64,000 nucleotides of DNA from Aurantimonas endophytica (GCF_014196845.1 NZ_JACIEM010000002.1:124001-188000); one strand, 5' to 3'; positions 51,876 to 61,770 are shown, counted from the first letter of the stretch. The notes: generated from the sequence alone by a model not told the origin. Numbers and translations are program-made.

Positions 51876-52637
51876 ATGACCGACAATCCCGATGCCGATG
51901 CCGCGCGTGCCCTGATCGCCTGTCTCGACCTGACAAACCTCAACGACGACTGCACCGAGGCCGACATCGCGGCGCTCTGCAAGCGCGCCGAGACGCCGCA
52001 GGGGCGCGTCGCGGCGATCTGCATCTGGCCACGCTTCGTCGCCCTGGCGCGGTCGCTCGCCGCCCCGGAGCTGCGCATCGCCACGGTGGTGAACTTTCCG
52101 CATGGCTCGGACGATCCGGCCCGCACCGCAGGGGACGCGGCTTCGGCGCTGGCGGATGGCGCCGACGAGATCGACATGGTGATCGACTATCGCCGACTGG
52201 CCGACACGCAAGGCCATGTCGAACGCCAGGTAGGGACGGTGAAGCAGGCCGTCGGCCCGACGCTGCTGAAGGCGATCCTCGAGACCGGCGAACTCGCGAC
52301 GCCGGAGCTCATCGCGCGGGCTTCGCAGGAGGCGCTCGCGGGCGGTGCCGACTTCCTGAAGACCTCGACCGGCAAGACCGCCCGCCATGCCAGCCTCGAC
52401 GCCGCGACGATCATGCTGGAGGCAATCGCTGCCCATGGCGGCAGCGTCGGTTTCAAGGCCTCCGGCGGGATCAGGGCTTTCGAGGAGGCCCGCGCTTACC
52501 GCGATCTGGCGGACAGCGTCTGCGGCGCCGGCTGGGCCGGCCCGGCGCGTTTCCGCATCGGCGCCTCTTCCGTGCTCGGCGATCTCCTGGCGGTCGCCGC
52601 CGGCACCGCCCGCGCCACTCACAAGGCCACCTATTGA
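51876..52637 (+). CDS. deoC: Deoxyribose-phosphate aldolase
   Basis: Cleaves 2-deoxyribose-5-phosphate into acetaldehyde and glyceraldehyde-3-phosphate. 253 residues. The Schiff-base lysine is in DFLKTSTGKTARHA, DEIDMVIDYRRL gives the catalytic Asp region, and GFKASGGIRAFEEA the second active-site lysine. Start ATG after AAGAGCGTGAG. Its stop TGA overlaps the deoA ATG. Confidence 0.95.
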   Translation: MTDNPDADAARALIACLDLTNLNDDCTEADIAALCKRAETPQGRVAAICIWPRFVALARSLAAPELRIATVVNFPHGSDDPARTAGDAASALADGADEIDMVIDYRRLADTQGHVERQVGTVKQAVGPTLLKAILETGELATPELIARASQEALAGGADFLKTSTGKTARHASLDAATIMLEAIAAHGGSVGFKASGGIRAFEEARAYRDLADSVCGAGWAGPARFRIGASSVLGDLLAVAAGTARATHKATY

Positions 52638-53950
52638 TGCTGCCGCAGGAGGTCATCCGCGCCAAGCGCGACGGCGGACAACTCGATGCGGCGGATATCA
52701 AGGCCTTCATCGACGGCTTTGCCGGCGAGCGGGTCACCGAGGGCCAGGTGGCGGCCTTCGCCATGGCCGTGTTCTTTCGCGGCATGGCGACGGCGGAGAC
52801 CGTGGCGCTGACCGAGGCGATGCGCGATTCCGGCGACGTGCTCGACTGGTCGGACCTTGACCGGCGGGTGGTCGACAAGCACTCCACCGGCGGCGTCGGC
52901 GACAATGTCTCGCTGATGCTGGCGCCGATCGTCGCCGCCTGCGGCGCGGCCGTGCCGATGATCTCCGGCCGCGGCCTCGGCCATACCGGCGGCACGCTCG
53001 ACAAGCTGGAATCGATCCCCGGCTACGACGTGGCGCCCGACAACGCGACCTTCCGCCGGACGGTGCGCGACATCGGCTGCGCGATCATCGGCCAGACCGC
53101 CCGTCTCGCCCCGGCGGACGCGCGCTTCTACGGCGTCCGCGACGTCACGGCGACGGTTGAATCGATTCCGCTCATCACCGCCTCGATCCTGTCGAAGAAG
53201 CTGGCGGCTGGGCTGCAGGGCCTCGTCCTCGACGTCAAGACCGGCTCCGGCGCCTTCATGGCGCGGCCGGAGGATGCGAGGGCCCTGGCGACCAGCCTCG
53301 TCGGCGTGGCCAACGGCGCGGGACTCAGGACCACCGCGCTGATCACCCGCATGGACGAGGCGTTGGCATCGGCGGCTGGCAATGCCGTCGAGATCCGTAA
53401 TGCCGTCCGCTTCCTCACCGGCGCGCAGCGCGACCCGGCCCTGCAGGAGGTGACGCTGGCGCTCGCCGCCGAGATGCTCGTGCTCGCCGGGCTTGCGCCG
53501 ACGCCGGCCGACTGCCACCGCATGGCGACGGCGGCGCTGGAGGACGGGCGCGCCGCCGAACGTTTCGGCAAAATGGTCGCGGCCCTCGGCGGCCCGGCCG
53601 ATTTCGTCGAGCGGGCGGAGGCGCATCTGCCGCAGGCGCCGCTGGTCCGTGACGTGACGGCCGAACGGGATGGTACCGTCGCCAGCGTCGAGACCCGCAG
53701 CCTCGGTCTCGCCGTCGTCGAGCTCGGCGGCGGGCGCACAAGGCCGCAGGACGCGGTCGACCATGCGGTGGGCCTGAGCGAACTCGTGCCGATCGGCCGG
53801 CATGTGGCGAAGGGCGAGCCGCTTGCCCGCATCCACGCCCGCGACGAGGTGGCCTTCGCAAGGGCAGCCGCAACCATCCGGTCGGCCTATGTCCTCTCGG
53901 ACACGCCCGCCCGCGAACCGGCACCGGCGGTGATTGAGCGGATCGGCTGA
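52637..53950 (+). CDS. deoA: Thymidine phosphorylase
   Basis: Splits thymidine and deoxyuridine into base and deoxyribose-1-phosphate. 437 residues, full length. The family signature MISGRGLGHTGGTLDKLES lies near residue 120, the phosphate site is DKHSTGGVGDNVSLML near 85, and LVLDVKTGSGAFM near 200. ATG 52637 shares a base with the deoC stop; a TTG one codon earlier is not needed. Last gene of the rightward nucleoside unit. Confidence 0.96.
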   Translation: MLPQEVIRAKRDGGQLDAADIKAFIDGFAGERVTEGQVAAFAMAVFFRGMATAETVALTEAMRDSGDVLDWSDLDRRVVDKHSTGGVGDNVSLMLAPIVAACGAAVPMISGRGLGHTGGTLDKLESIPGYDVAPDNATFRRTVRDIGCAIIGQTARLAPADARFYGVRDVTATVESIPLITASILSKKLAAGLQGLVLDVKTGSGAFMARPEDARALATSLVGVANGAGLRTTALITRMDEALASAAGNAVEIRNAVRFLTGAQRDPALQEVTLALAAEMLVLAGLAPTPADCHRMATAALEDGRAAERFGKMVAALGGPADFVERAEAHLPQAPLVRDVTAERDGTVASVETRSLGLAVVELGGGRTRPQDAVDHAVGLSELVPIGRHVAKGEPLARIHARDEVAFARAAATIRSAYVLSDTPAREPAPAVIERIG

Positions 53951-53981
53951 GAGCCGGCTTCGTCCGGCGGTCGGTTCCGGC

Positions 53982-54509
53982 CTACTGGCGGAGCGTCAGC
54001 TGGGCGCCGTCGCTCTCGAACCGCAGCTGGTTGAGGAAGCTCATGCCGAGCAGCGCGGTCGGCAGCGTCCCGTCCCGCATGACCATGGCGTCCACATTGC
54101 GCACGACGAGCAGGCCGAGCTCGATGCGGTCGAGCTGGGCAATGGCGGCAGGGGCAGCACCGTTGGCGGTCTGCACCGTGTGGCGCCAGTCGCTGGCGCG
54201 TAGCACGACGCCGAGGCGCCGGGCGGTCGTCTCGTCGATCGCGACCAACGTCGCGCCGGTGTCGACGAGCACGGAGACCGGCCGGCCGTTCATCCGGACA
54301 TCGGCGCGGAAATGTCCGTCGCGATCGGCAGTCAGACGCGCGGCGCGGACGGGGGCAGGGGGAGCTATTGCCGCATCGAGAACGGTCGGCGCGGGGTCCA
54401 GCGTCTCGACCTGCCCCGAGAGCATCTGCGCCTGGTACCGTTCGAACACCGAAGGCGCGGCGAGCCCGACGAGGGACGAGACGACGAGGATCAGGGCGAA
54501 TTTCGACAT
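53982..54509 (-). CDS. Retropepsin-like aspartic protease (clan AA)
   Basis: 175 residues with an N-terminal membrane anchor or signal (about 4-22) and a single-domain aspartic protease: the active-site motif SVLVDTGATLVAIDE near residue 85 and ALLGMSFLNQL near 155, matching the clan AA family of alphaproteobacterial membrane-anchored proteases. It would act as a dimer in the periplasm. It stands between deoA and upp and is not obviously part of nucleoside metabolism. Confidence 0.88.
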   Translation of the reverse strand: MSKFALILVVSSLVGLAAPSVFERYQAQMLSGQVETLDPAPTVLDAAIAPPAPVRAARLTADRDGHFRADVRMNGRPVSVLVDTGATLVAIDETTARRLGVVLRASDWRHTVQTANGAAPAAIAQLDRIELGLLVVRNVDAMVMRDGTLPTALLGMSFLNQLRFESDGAQLTLRQ

Positions 54510-54657
54510 GACGGCAGTCTGCGCGGTTGCGGTTCGCAGACAGGCTGGGGCGTCGGGCTTAAGGCTTCGGCAAGTTGCGCCGCAAAGCGCCGGAATTCTG
54601 ACATCGGCGTTGCCGAACGGTTAATGGCGGCGCGGCAACTCTCGCGGCAGGCCTCGC

Positions 54658-55287
54658 CTATTTCGTCCCGTACATCCGGTCGCCGGCGTCGCCGAGGCCG
54701 GGGACGATATAGCCCTTCTCGTTGAGATGGCTGTCGATCGCGGCGGTGAAGACCGGAATGTCCGGATGCGCCGCGCGAAACCGCTCGATGCCTTCCGGGG
54801 CGGCCAGCAGGCAGAGGAACCGGATGTTCTTTGCGCCGCGCTCCTTCAGCTTGTCCATGGCGGCAATGGCCGAGTTCGCCGTGGCCAGCATCGGATCGAC
54901 GACGATGACAAGGCGGTTGGCGAGGTCCTCGGGCGCCTTGAAGTAGTATTCCACCGGCTGCAGCGTCTCGTGGTCGCGGTAGAGCCCGATATGGGCGACC
55001 CGCGCCGCCGGCACGAGATCCAGCATGCCTTCCAGAAGCCCGTTGCCGGCCCGCAGGATCGAGGCGAAGACCAGCTTCTTGCCCTCCAGCACCGGCGAAT
55101 CCATCGGCTCCAGCGGCGTCTCGATGCGGACCATCGTCAGGTCGAGATTGCGCGTGACCTCGTAGCAGAGCAGCGTCGAGATTTCCCGCAGCAGCCGGCG
55201 AAAGCTGGCCGTCGAGGTCTCCTTGTCGCGCATCAGCGTGAGCTTGTGCTGGACCAGCGGGTGGTCGATGACGGTGACGCCGTCCAT
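54658..55287 (-). CDS. upp: Uracil phosphoribosyltransferase
   Basis: Salvages uracil to UMP with PRPP. 209 residues. [19 protein letters not shown] near residue 75, the PRPP loop [15 protein letters not shown] near 130 and the uracil-binding [16 protein letters not shown] at the end are all present. ATG 55287 gives [16 protein letters not shown], the standard start. Transcribed after add and deoB in one leftward unit. Confidence 0.97.
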   Translation of the reverse strand: MDGVTVIDHPLVQHKLTLMRDKETSTASFRRLLREISTLLCYEVTRNLDLTMVRIETPLEPMDSPVLEGKKLVFASILRAGNGLLEGMLDLVPAARVAHIGLYRDHETLQPVEYYFKAPEDLANRLVIVVDPMLATANSAIAAMDKLKERGAKNIRFLCLLAAPEGIERFRAAHPDIPVFTAAIDSHLNEKGYIVPGLGDAGDRMYGTK

Positions 55288-55324
55288 GGGGCCTCGCTTT
55301 CCTGTCTGCCGTTTCGCTTCCTGC

Positions 55325-56371
55325 TTAGCCGCCTGCCGGAGGCGCGCCAAGTGCGATCGCGGCAACGCCGAGACGCTCGAGCAGGCGGCGCCGTGTCGCT
55401 TCATCGACGAACGCTGCCTCGATCGCCTGACGGGTGAAGCCGAGCCGGGTGCCGGCATCGATCCCCACTTCGGCGGCAAAGGCATATTCGTCGGCAAGTG
55501 TGGTCCGGAAGAAAGGCGGGTCGTCGGAATTCAGCGTCACCCGCGCGCCGGTTGCCACCAGCTGCTTCAGCGGATGCGCGGCAGCATCCGGGTAGATGCC
55601 GAGCGCAAGGTTGGAGCCCGGGCAGACTTCCAGCACGATACCCTCGGCGACGATGCGCCGGACGAGCTCGGGGTCCTCGATGGCGCGCACGCCGTGGCCG
55701 ATGCGCGACGGCTTCAGCGCATCGAGCGTGGCGCGGACGCTCTCCGGCCCACAGAGTTCGCCGGCATGGGCCGTGAGCCCGAGCCCGGCATTGCGGGCGA
55801 TGGCGAAGGCGCGGGCGAAGTCGGCGGGCGTGCCCGTGCGCTCGTCGCCCGCAAGGCCGAAGCCGGTGACGAGGGGATGGCGTGGCTCGGCGGCGAAGCG
55901 CGCCGCCCGCTCCACCGCCTCGGGCCCGAGATGGCGCACCCCGACAACGATCATCCGTGCCTCGATGCCGCTCTCCTCTCGAGCCCGCTCGATGCCGCGC
56001 GACAGGCCGGCGACATAGGCCGCCGGGGGCAGGCCTGCGTTGCTCGCATGGTCGGGCGATACGAAGAACTCGGCATAGATCGCGCCTTGCGCGGCAAGCC
56101 GGCCGAGATGATCGGCGGCGAGGTCGGCGTAGTCCGCCTCGCCGCGGAAGACGCTGGAGGCGAGGTCGTAGGCGGCGAGGAAGCTGGTGAAATCGTGCCA
56201 GACATAATGGCCGTCGCGGATGATGCCGCTGACGTCGATGCCGTGACGCGCCGCATGGGCAAGGACGAGGTCGGGATGGGCCGCGCCCTCGATATGACAG
56301 TGGAGTTCGGCCATCGGCATGGCACCGCCGCGCCTTGCGCGGGCGACGGCCGGCGAGGGTGCTTCGCTCAC
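55325..56371 (-). CDS. add: Adenosine deaminase
   Basis: Deaminates adenosine to inosine. 348 residues. Zinc and catalytic motifs: [15 protein letters not shown] near residue 22, [15 protein letters not shown] (zinc His and general-acid Glu), [11 protein letters not shown], and LNSDDPPFF (zinc Asp). The start is GTG 56371, which overlaps the deoB stop (GTGA). The variant HCHIEG instead of HLDG is seen in several alphaproteobacterial enzymes. Confidence 0.93.
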   Translation of the reverse strand: MSEAPSPAVARARRGGAMPMAELHCHIEGAAHPDLVLAHAARHGIDVSGIIRDGHYVWHDFTSFLAAYDLASSVFRGEADYADLAADHLGRLAAQGAIYAEFFVSPDHASNAGLPPAAYVAGLSRGIERAREESGIEARMIVVGVRHLGPEAVERAARFAAEPRHPLVTGFGLAGDERTGTPADFARAFAIARNAGLGLTAHAGELCGPESVRATLDALKPSRIGHGVRAIEDPELVRRIVAEGIVLEVCPGSNLALGIYPDAAAHPLKQLVATGARVTLNSDDPPFFRTTLADEYAFAAEVGIDAGTRLGFTRQAIEAAFVDEATRRRLLERLGVAAIALGAPPAGG

Positions 56372-57570
56372 AGGAAGCTCGTGCCGTGCCGGCCGGGGGG
56401 AAGCCCGAGATGGGCAGCGACGCTCTCGCCGATATCGGCGAAGGTCTCGCGGCGGCCGATCGGGCCGGGTGCGACGCCGGGCCCGAAGACCAGCACCGGC
56501 ACGTTCTCGCGCGTATGGTCGCTTCCCGGCCATGTCGGGTCGCAGCCATGGTCGGCGGTGATGATCGCGAGGTCCCCCGGACGCAGCCGCGCTTCCAGCT
56601 CCGGCAGCCGCGCGTCGAACGCCTCGAGCGCCGCCGCGTAGCCGGGCACGTCGCGGCGATGGCCAAAGAGCATGTCGAAATCGACGAAATTGGCGAAGAC
56701 CAGATCGCCGTCGGCCGCGTCTTCCACCGCGCCGAGCATCTTGTCGAACAGCGCCATGTTGCCGTCGCCCTTGCGCACCTCGCTGATGCCGTGGCCAGCG
56801 AAGATGTCGCCGATCTTGCCGATGGCGATGACCTTGCGGCCGGCGGCCACCGCCCGGTCGAGCACGGTCGGCTCCGGCGGCGGCACCGAATAGTCTCGCC
56901 GGTTGGCGGTGCGCCGGAAGCTCGCCGCATCCTCGCCGGTGAAGGGCCGGGCGATGACGCGGCCGATATTCAGCGGATCGACGTGCCGGCGGGCGACGGC
57001 GCAGAGATCGTAGAGCCGCTCGAGCCCGAAATGCGTTTCGTGGGCGGCGATCTGCAGCACGCTGTCGGATGAGGTGTAGAAGATCGGCTTGCCGGATGCG
57101 ACGCTCGCCTCGCCGAGTTCCGCGATGATCTCGGTGCCGGAAGCATGCCTGTCTCCGAGGATGCCGGGAATGGCGCTGTCGTCGACGATCTGCTGGATCA
57201 GCGAGGCGGGAAAGGCCGGCACGCTGCGCGGGAAATAGCCCCAGTCGAACAGCACCGGCACGCCGGCGATCTCCCAGTGCCCGGACGGCGTGTCCTTGCC
57301 GCGTGAGACCTCCCCGGCCGTGCCGTAGCGGCCCCCGGCGGGGATTTCCTCGTCGATGTGTCCGGCGGCGCGGTGGAGCCCGAGGCGGCGGAGATTCGGC
57401 AATTTCAGGGGACCGCTGCGCAGGCCGTCGCGGTCCGCGGCGCCGGTTTTGGCCGCGGCGAGGATGTGGCCGAACGTATCGGCGCCGGCATCGCCGAAAG
57501 CGTCAGCGTCCCGGGCGCCGCCGATTCCGACCGAATCGAGAACGATGAGGATTGCGCGGCCCAAGATCAT
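56368..57570 (-). CDS. deoB: Phosphopentomutase
   Basis: Interconverts (deoxy)ribose-1-phosphate and -5-phosphate, linking the phosphorylases to deoC. 400 residues of the alkaline phosphatase superfamily: metal-site [16 protein letters not shown] at the N-terminus, the phosphorylated Thr region [13 protein letters not shown] near residue 95, and [19 protein letters not shown] near 330. First gene of the leftward deoB-add-upp unit. Confidence 0.96.
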   Translation of the reverse strand: MILGRAILIVLDSVGIGGARDADAFGDAGADTFGHILAAAKTGAADRDGLRSGPLKLPNLRRLGLHRAAGHIDEEIPAGGRYGTAGEVSRGKDTPSGHWEIAGVPVLFDWGYFPRSVPAFPASLIQQIVDDSAIPGILGDRHASGTEIIAELGEASVASGKPIFYTSSDSVLQIAAHETHFGLERLYDLCAVARRHVDPLNIGRVIARPFTGEDAASFRRTANRRDYSVPPPEPTVLDRAVAAGRKVIAIGKIGDIFAGHGISEVRKGDGNMALFDKMLGAVEDAADGDLVFANFVDFDMLFGHRRDVPGYAAALEAFDARLPELEARLRPGDLAIITADHGCDPTWPGSDHTRENVPVLVFGPGVAPGPIGRRETFADIGESVAAHLGLPPGRHGTSFL

Positions 57571-57706
57571 CTCCCTGCCGTCCCGCCTGAGCCTTCGCCG
57601 GCTTCGGCAACCGGCGGAAGCCGGCGGCTATGGTCAGGAAAATAGGCGGGCATGAGCGGAAATCACCGCCTTACCGTCGACCCACCGCAGTCGGTGAGGG
57701 TTGCGC

Positions 57707-58180
57707 TTAACGCCTGGCGGCGTCGGCAGCCATCTGCTGGCGCGTCTGGTATTGCTGGGTCGCCTGCAGGAAGCCGTCGCTGTTGTCGCCGATGGTCACC
57801 GTCGGCTCGCATTTCGGCGCGCAGGCATAGGTGAGGCGGTTCGCCTGCCGGTAGACCCGCACGGTGCTTGCCTCGAAGGTCTGTACCGCGACCTGTTCGT
57901 CGAGAATCGTGTCACCGCTTGCGTCGAGGATGACGACATTGGTGATGCCGTAATTCTTGCCGGTGAGGACCAGGCGCTCCGAGCTCAGCACCTCGATGTC
58001 GACGATGGCAGGATTGCCGACGATCACGGTGGCCGCCGGCCGGTCGATCTCCAGGATCCGCGCGTGGTCGACGGCAACGCCAATGATGTTGCCGGTATCG
58101 GCGGCGCGAACGCTGCCGGCCCCGAAGACGAGGGTGATCAGCGCGAGAAGCGAGAGGATCCGGCGGGGGCGTGTCGTCAT
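57707..58180 (-). CDS. Stand-alone pilus/secretin N-terminal domain protein
   Basis: 157 residues with a signal peptide ending at GSVRAADTG. The domain (VAVDHARILEIDRPAATVIV, then GNPAIVDIEVLSSERLVLTG and YGITNVVILD) is the same as the N-terminal part of the CpaC secretin at 60154, but there is no secretin domain. A C-terminal tail has two cysteines (TYACAPKCEP) that could form a disulfide. Divergent from flp. Start ATG 58180; ATG 58195 is possible. It may cap or regulate the pilus channel. Confidence 0.8.
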   Translation of the reverse strand: MTTRPRRILSLLALITLVFGAGSVRAADTGNIIGVAVDHARILEIDRPAATVIVGNPAIVDIEVLSSERLVLTGKNYGITNVVILDASGDTILDEQVAVQTFEASTVRVYRQANRLTYACAPKCEPTVTIGDNSDGFLQATQQYQTRQQMAADAARR

Positions 58181-58403
58181 CAGGCTGGCCTGCATGCGAG
58201 GGCGGTATCCCGACCCATAGCTGCCTGCCGTAAACGCTAGATTAACGAAGCACGTGTGAGGTTTAGAAAATTGGCAAGCAGAATGTAATACAAAGTCAAC
58301 CAAAAAGCTTAAGTCGTTTGCAAGAGGCTGCAGGTACATTGGGTCATCCGATCGACGAAAACAGTCGACGGGAGTGCTGAAAACGGGTTTTCAAGGAGTT
58401 CCC
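58181..58403. promoter_or_regulatory. Divergent promoter region upstream of flp pilin
   Basis: The stretch 58240-58330 is markedly AT-rich for this genome and should contain the strong promoter of the pilin gene (rightward) and that of the leftward protein. The pilin ribosome site AAGGAG lies at 58393-58398. Specific -35/-10 boxes cannot be assigned with confidence. Confidence 0.45.
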
Positions 58404-58574
58404 ATGTCCAAGCTTTTCGTTCGCTTCGCCAAAGACGAATCCGGCGCCACCGCCATCGAATACGCGCTCATCGCCGGCCTGATGGCCACCGCGCTGATCG
58501 CCATCTTCGGCGCCCTGAACACCGACCTGACCAATGCCTTCTCGAGCATCGGCGACAGCATGCAGCCTCAGTAA
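58404..58574 (+). CDS. Flp family type IVb pilin
   Basis: 56-residue prepilin, the structural subunit of the Tad/Flp adhesive pilus. The short basic leader (MSKLFVRFAKDESG) is cut before ATAIEYALIAGLMATALIA; the Glu at mature position 5 and the following Tyr are the Flp hallmark. A single hydrophobic helix fills the rest. Preceded by AAGGAGTTCCC. The gene is followed by a strong hairpin, which would separate abundant pilin message from the downstream assembly genes. Confidence 0.95.
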   Translation: MSKLFVRFAKDESGATAIEYALIAGLMATALIAIFGALNTDLTNAFSSIGDSMQPQ

Positions 58575-58632
58575 GCACCTGCCCGCGGAGCCGCCGGTCG
58601 CGCCCGGACGGCTCCAGGCAGTCGGCCTATCG

Positions 58633-58669
58633 GGATCGGAATGGCGGATTACATCTGCCGTTCCGATCC
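58633..58669 (+). terminator. Hairpin between flp and cpaA (partial terminator or mRNA stabiliser)
   Basis: A 13-bp stem, 58633-58645 with 58657-58669 (12 Watson-Crick pairs and one G-T), and an 11-nt loop; only a weak T-run (GCGTTTA) follows. Likely lowers read-through into cpaA or protects the pilin message. Confidence 0.6.
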
Positions 58670-58690
58670 TGCGTTTAGGGATCCCGGACC

Positions 58691-59212
58691 ATGCTCGCCG
58701 CCCTTCTGATCCTCACTTTCCCCATCGCGATGATCTATGCGGCGATGAGCGACCTCGTCTCGATGACGATCGCCAACCGGGTCTCCCTCGCCCTCGTCGC
58801 TGCCTTCCCTCTCGCAGCTCTGATGATTGGGCTACCGGGTAGCGCCATCGGCGCACATTTCGTCGTCGGCATCGCTTGCCTGGTTGTCACCTTCGGCATG
58901 TTCGCTGCGGGCTGGATGGGCGGCGGCGACGCCAAGCTTCTGGCCGCGACCGCCCTGTGGCTCGGGCCGACGCCCGCCCTTGCGCAGTACCTGCTGTTCG
59001 GCGCGGTCTTCGGCGGGGTCCTCACCGTCGCCATCCTGCTTTCGCGGGCCAGCCTCGCCCCGGTAACCGGGATCGTCTTCGTCGATCGCCTGCTGTCACG
59101 CGACACGGGCATTCCCTACGGGATCGCGCTGGGTGCGGCAGGCCTGACGGTGTTCGCCGACAGCGCCTGGATGGATCACGCCGTGGCCGGTTTGGCCGGT
59201 GCAGCCTTCTGA
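58691..59212 (+). CDS. cpaA: Prepilin peptidase CpaA
   Basis: Membrane aspartic protease that removes the leader from Flp prepilin. 173 residues, about five or six hydrophobic segments. The two catalytic aspartates are in AAMSDLVSMTIANR near residue 18 and MGGGDAKLLAATALW near residue 77. Short type without the N-methylating domain, typical of the Tad system. Confidence 0.94.
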   Translation: MLAALLILTFPIAMIYAAMSDLVSMTIANRVSLALVAAFPLAALMIGLPGSAIGAHFVVGIACLVVTFGMFAAGWMGGGDAKLLAATALWLGPTPALAQYLLFGAVFGGVLTVAILLSRASLAPVTGIVFVDRLLSRDTGIPYGIALGAAGLTVFADSAWMDHAVAGLAGAAF

Positions 59213-59335
59213 GCACTTATCCGCCGGTCAAGCCGCGCTTTACAGGTTTCGTTAACCATACATTGAGAGTTTCCCGGCGATAACCATCGCTAACGAGCTG
59301 CGTTCCTTGCGGCACTGTTGGCGGAGGTCGGTCGG

Positions 59336-60157
59336 ATGAAACTTGCGCGTCTCGCGGTGATCGCCGTCGCTCTCGTTGCCGCCGTCGGCGCCGGCATCCT
59401 CGCCCTCAACCTCTCCCAGCCGGCACCGGTCGAGCCGGTGATCATCACCGCCGAGCCGGCCGAGCCGCCGATCAAGCTCGTCGACGTCCTGGCCACGACC
59501 ACCGATCTGGCGATGGGCACGTCCGTCGACGGCACGCTCTCCTGGCAGAAATGGCCGGAAGACGGCATCGGACCGACCCTGATCCTGAAGCGCGATCGGC
59601 CCGAGGCCATCGAGGAACTCAAGGGGTCCATCGCCCGCCAGTCCTTCTTCGCCGGGGAACCGGTGCGCGAGGCGAAGCTGATCCGCACCGACCAGGGGTT
59701 CATGTCGGCGATCCTGCCGGCGGGAAAGCGCGCACTGGCCATTCAGATCGCCGCCGAGACCTCTGCCGGCGGCTTCGTCCTGCCCAACGACCATGTCGAC
59801 GTCATCATGACCCGGCGCCAGCCCAGCACCAACGGCGAGGCAGACCGGTTCGTCACCGAGACCGTGCTGCGCAACCTGCGGGTCCTCGCCATCGATCAGA
59901 CGATCGAGGAGCAGGACGGCCAGAAGGTGGTCGTCGGCTCCACCGCCACGCTGGAGGTGGATCCCGAACAGGCCGAAGCGCTGACCGCGGCCCAGCAGAT
60001 GGCCGACCGCCTGGTGCTGTCGCTGCGCTCGCTGGCGGACTCGGTTCCGGGCTCGCCCGGCTACGCCGCCTTCCTGCTCGCTCAGGAGAACGCAGCGAAA
60101 GGCCAGATCAAGGTCATTCGCTACGGCCAGTCCACCGACATCACAACCAAGAAATGA
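59336..60157 (+). CDS. cpaB: Flp pilus assembly protein CpaB
   Basis: 273 residues with one N-terminal membrane anchor (LARLAVIAVALVAAVGAGILAL) and a periplasmic SAF/RcpC domain: PAGKRALAIQIAAETSAGGFVLPNDHVDVIMTR region from residue 125, typical of CpaB, which stabilises the outer-membrane secretin. ATG 59336 follows GGAGGTCGGTCGG. Its stop overlaps the cpaC start (ATGA). Confidence 0.94.
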   Translation: MKLARLAVIAVALVAAVGAGILALNLSQPAPVEPVIITAEPAEPPIKLVDVLATTTDLAMGTSVDGTLSWQKWPEDGIGPTLILKRDRPEAIEELKGSIARQSFFAGEPVREAKLIRTDQGFMSAILPAGKRALAIQIAAETSAGGFVLPNDHVDVIMTRRQPSTNGEADRFVTETVLRNLRVLAIDQTIEEQDGQKVVVGSTATLEVDPEQAEALTAAQQMADRLVLSLRSLADSVPGSPGYAAFLLAQENAAKGQIKVIRYGQSTDITTKK

Positions 60158-61770
60158 CGAGCCGACCGATGATCGCACGTTCCCCCTACGATCGGCTCCG
60201 GGCCGTGCTGCGCCGGTCGGTACTCGCTCTCGGCGCGCTCTCCCTGATTGTCGCCCCGCTCTCGCCGACCCAGGCGGTGGCCCAGACGGTGGTGAATGTC
60301 GGCCAAGGCGTGCAGCCGATCAGCCTCGGGCTGAACAAGACCAAAGTGATCGTGCTCTCGTCCGATGCCCACGACATCCTCGTCGCCAATCCGGCCGTCG
60401 CGGATGCGGTGACCCGCGACGCGCGCCGGATCTACATCTTCGGCAAGCAGGTCGGACAGACCAACATCGTCGTCTTCGACAGCCAGAACCGCCAGATCGC
60501 CTCGATCGATCTGCGCATCGAGCGCGACATCGGCGGCCTCGAGGCCTCGATCCGCAAATACGTGCCCGGCTCCGAAGTCTCGGTGGAGATGCTCAACGAC
60601 AACGTCGTCCTGACCGGCAGCGTGCAGACGCCGCAGGACGCGGCCAAGGTCGAGCGCCTCGCCCGCATCTATGTCAGCGGCGGCGAAGCGACGACGGGCC
60701 AGTACATCCAGTCGGCCACCGCCTCGGGCGGCGCCGGCGGCGGTGACGGCGACGTCGCCTTCGCCCAGGAGGACCGGCGGCGGAGCCAGATCGTCAACCT
60801 CCTGCAGATCGCCGGCGAGGACCAGGTGACGCTGAAGGTCACGGTCGCGGAGGTCCAGCGTTCGGTGATCAAGCAGCTCGGCATCAACGGTGTCGGACAG
60901 GGCTCCTCCGACGGCATCGGCTTCGGCGCCATCGGCGACAATCCCTTCGGTCTCGGCAACGCCATCTCGGCGGCAGGCGGCTATCTCCTCAACGGCGGCA
61001 GCAGCGGCAACGGCATTTCGGCCCAGCTGAACGCCATGGAGCAGGCAGGCGTGATGCGCACCCTCGCCGAGCCGACCCTCACCGCCATCTCCGGCGAGAA
61101 GGCGAGCTTCAAGGTCGGCGGCGAGTTCACGGTGCCCTCGGGGCGCTCGGTGACGCCGGAGCAGGTGACCAACATCCGGGACGATGCCGGCCGGATCGTC
61201 GACCAGGAAGTCACCGAAGGCATCGCGACCATCGAGACCCGCCAGATCGACTACGGCATCGGGCTCGACTTCACCCCGGTCGTCCTGTCACCGGGACGGA
61301 TCAGCCTGAAGATCCGCACCAGCGTGTCGGAGCCGACCTTCGAAAACCCCTTCAACATCGCCGGCGACAAATATGGCGCAGGTCTCAATCTGGTCGGCAT
61401 TCGCAAGCGGCTGGCCGATACGACGGTCGAGCTTCCCTCCGGCGGCTCACTGGTGATCGCCGGCCTCGTCCGCGACGAGGTGCGCCAGGTGATCTCCGGC
61501 TTCCCGGGCCTTTCCAAGATCCCGGTGCTCGGCACGCTGTTCCGCTCGCGGGATTTCCAGCGCTACGAGACCGAGCTGGTGGTGATCGTCACCCCGTATC
61601 TCGTGCGCCCGGTGGCCCGGCAGGCGCTCGCCCGGCCCGACGACGGGCTAGCCATCTCGAGCGATGGTGCCGGCAACTTCCTCGGCCGCGTCAACCGCGT
61701 CTACGGCCACATGGAAACCAAGCTGCCGCCCGGCCGGTACCACGGCGTCGTGGGCTTCATCTACAAATGA
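60154..61770 (+). CDS. cpaC: Type II/IV secretin CpaC
   Basis: Outer-membrane pore for the Flp pilus, 538 residues. Signal peptide to about residue 47 (VAQTVVNVG), pilus-secretin N-terminal domain (VLSSDAHDILVANPAVADAV), a BON domain (EVSVEMLNDNVVLTGSVQTP) and the secretin domain with AEPTLTAISGEKASFKVGGE and VELPSGGSLVIAGLVRD. ATG 60154 overlaps cpaB; ATG 60169 is an alternative. Confidence 0.95.
   Translation: MTSRPMIARSPYDRLRAVLRRSVLALGALSLIVAPLSPTQAVAQTVVNVGQGVQPISLGLNKTKVIVLSSDAHDILVANPAVADAVTRDARRIYIFGKQVGQTNIVVFDSQNRQIASIDLRIERDIGGLEASIRKYVPGSEVSVEMLNDNVVLTGSVQTPQDAAKVERLARIYVSGGEATTGQYIQSATASGGAGGGDGDVAFAQEDRRRSQIVNLLQIAGEDQVTLKVTVAEVQRSVIKQLGINGVGQGSSDGIGFGAIGDNPFGLGNAISAAGGYLLNGGSSGNGISAQLNAMEQAGVMRTLAEPTLTAISGEKASFKVGGEFTVPSGRSVTPEQVTNIRDDAGRIVDQEVTEGIATIETRQIDYGIGLDFTPVVLSPGRISLKIRTSVSEPTFENPFNIAGDKYGAGLNLVGIRKRLADTTVELPSGGSLVIAGLVRDEVRQVISGFPGLSKIPVLGTLFRSRDFQRYETELVVIVTPYLVRPVARQALARPDDGLAISSDGAGNFLGRVNRVYGHMETKLPPGRYHGVVGFIYK

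Noticed and set aside
53953-53968. Short hairpin GCCGG/CCGGC after deoA
   Set aside because: Five-bp stem without T-run; too weak to call a terminator in GC-rich DNA.
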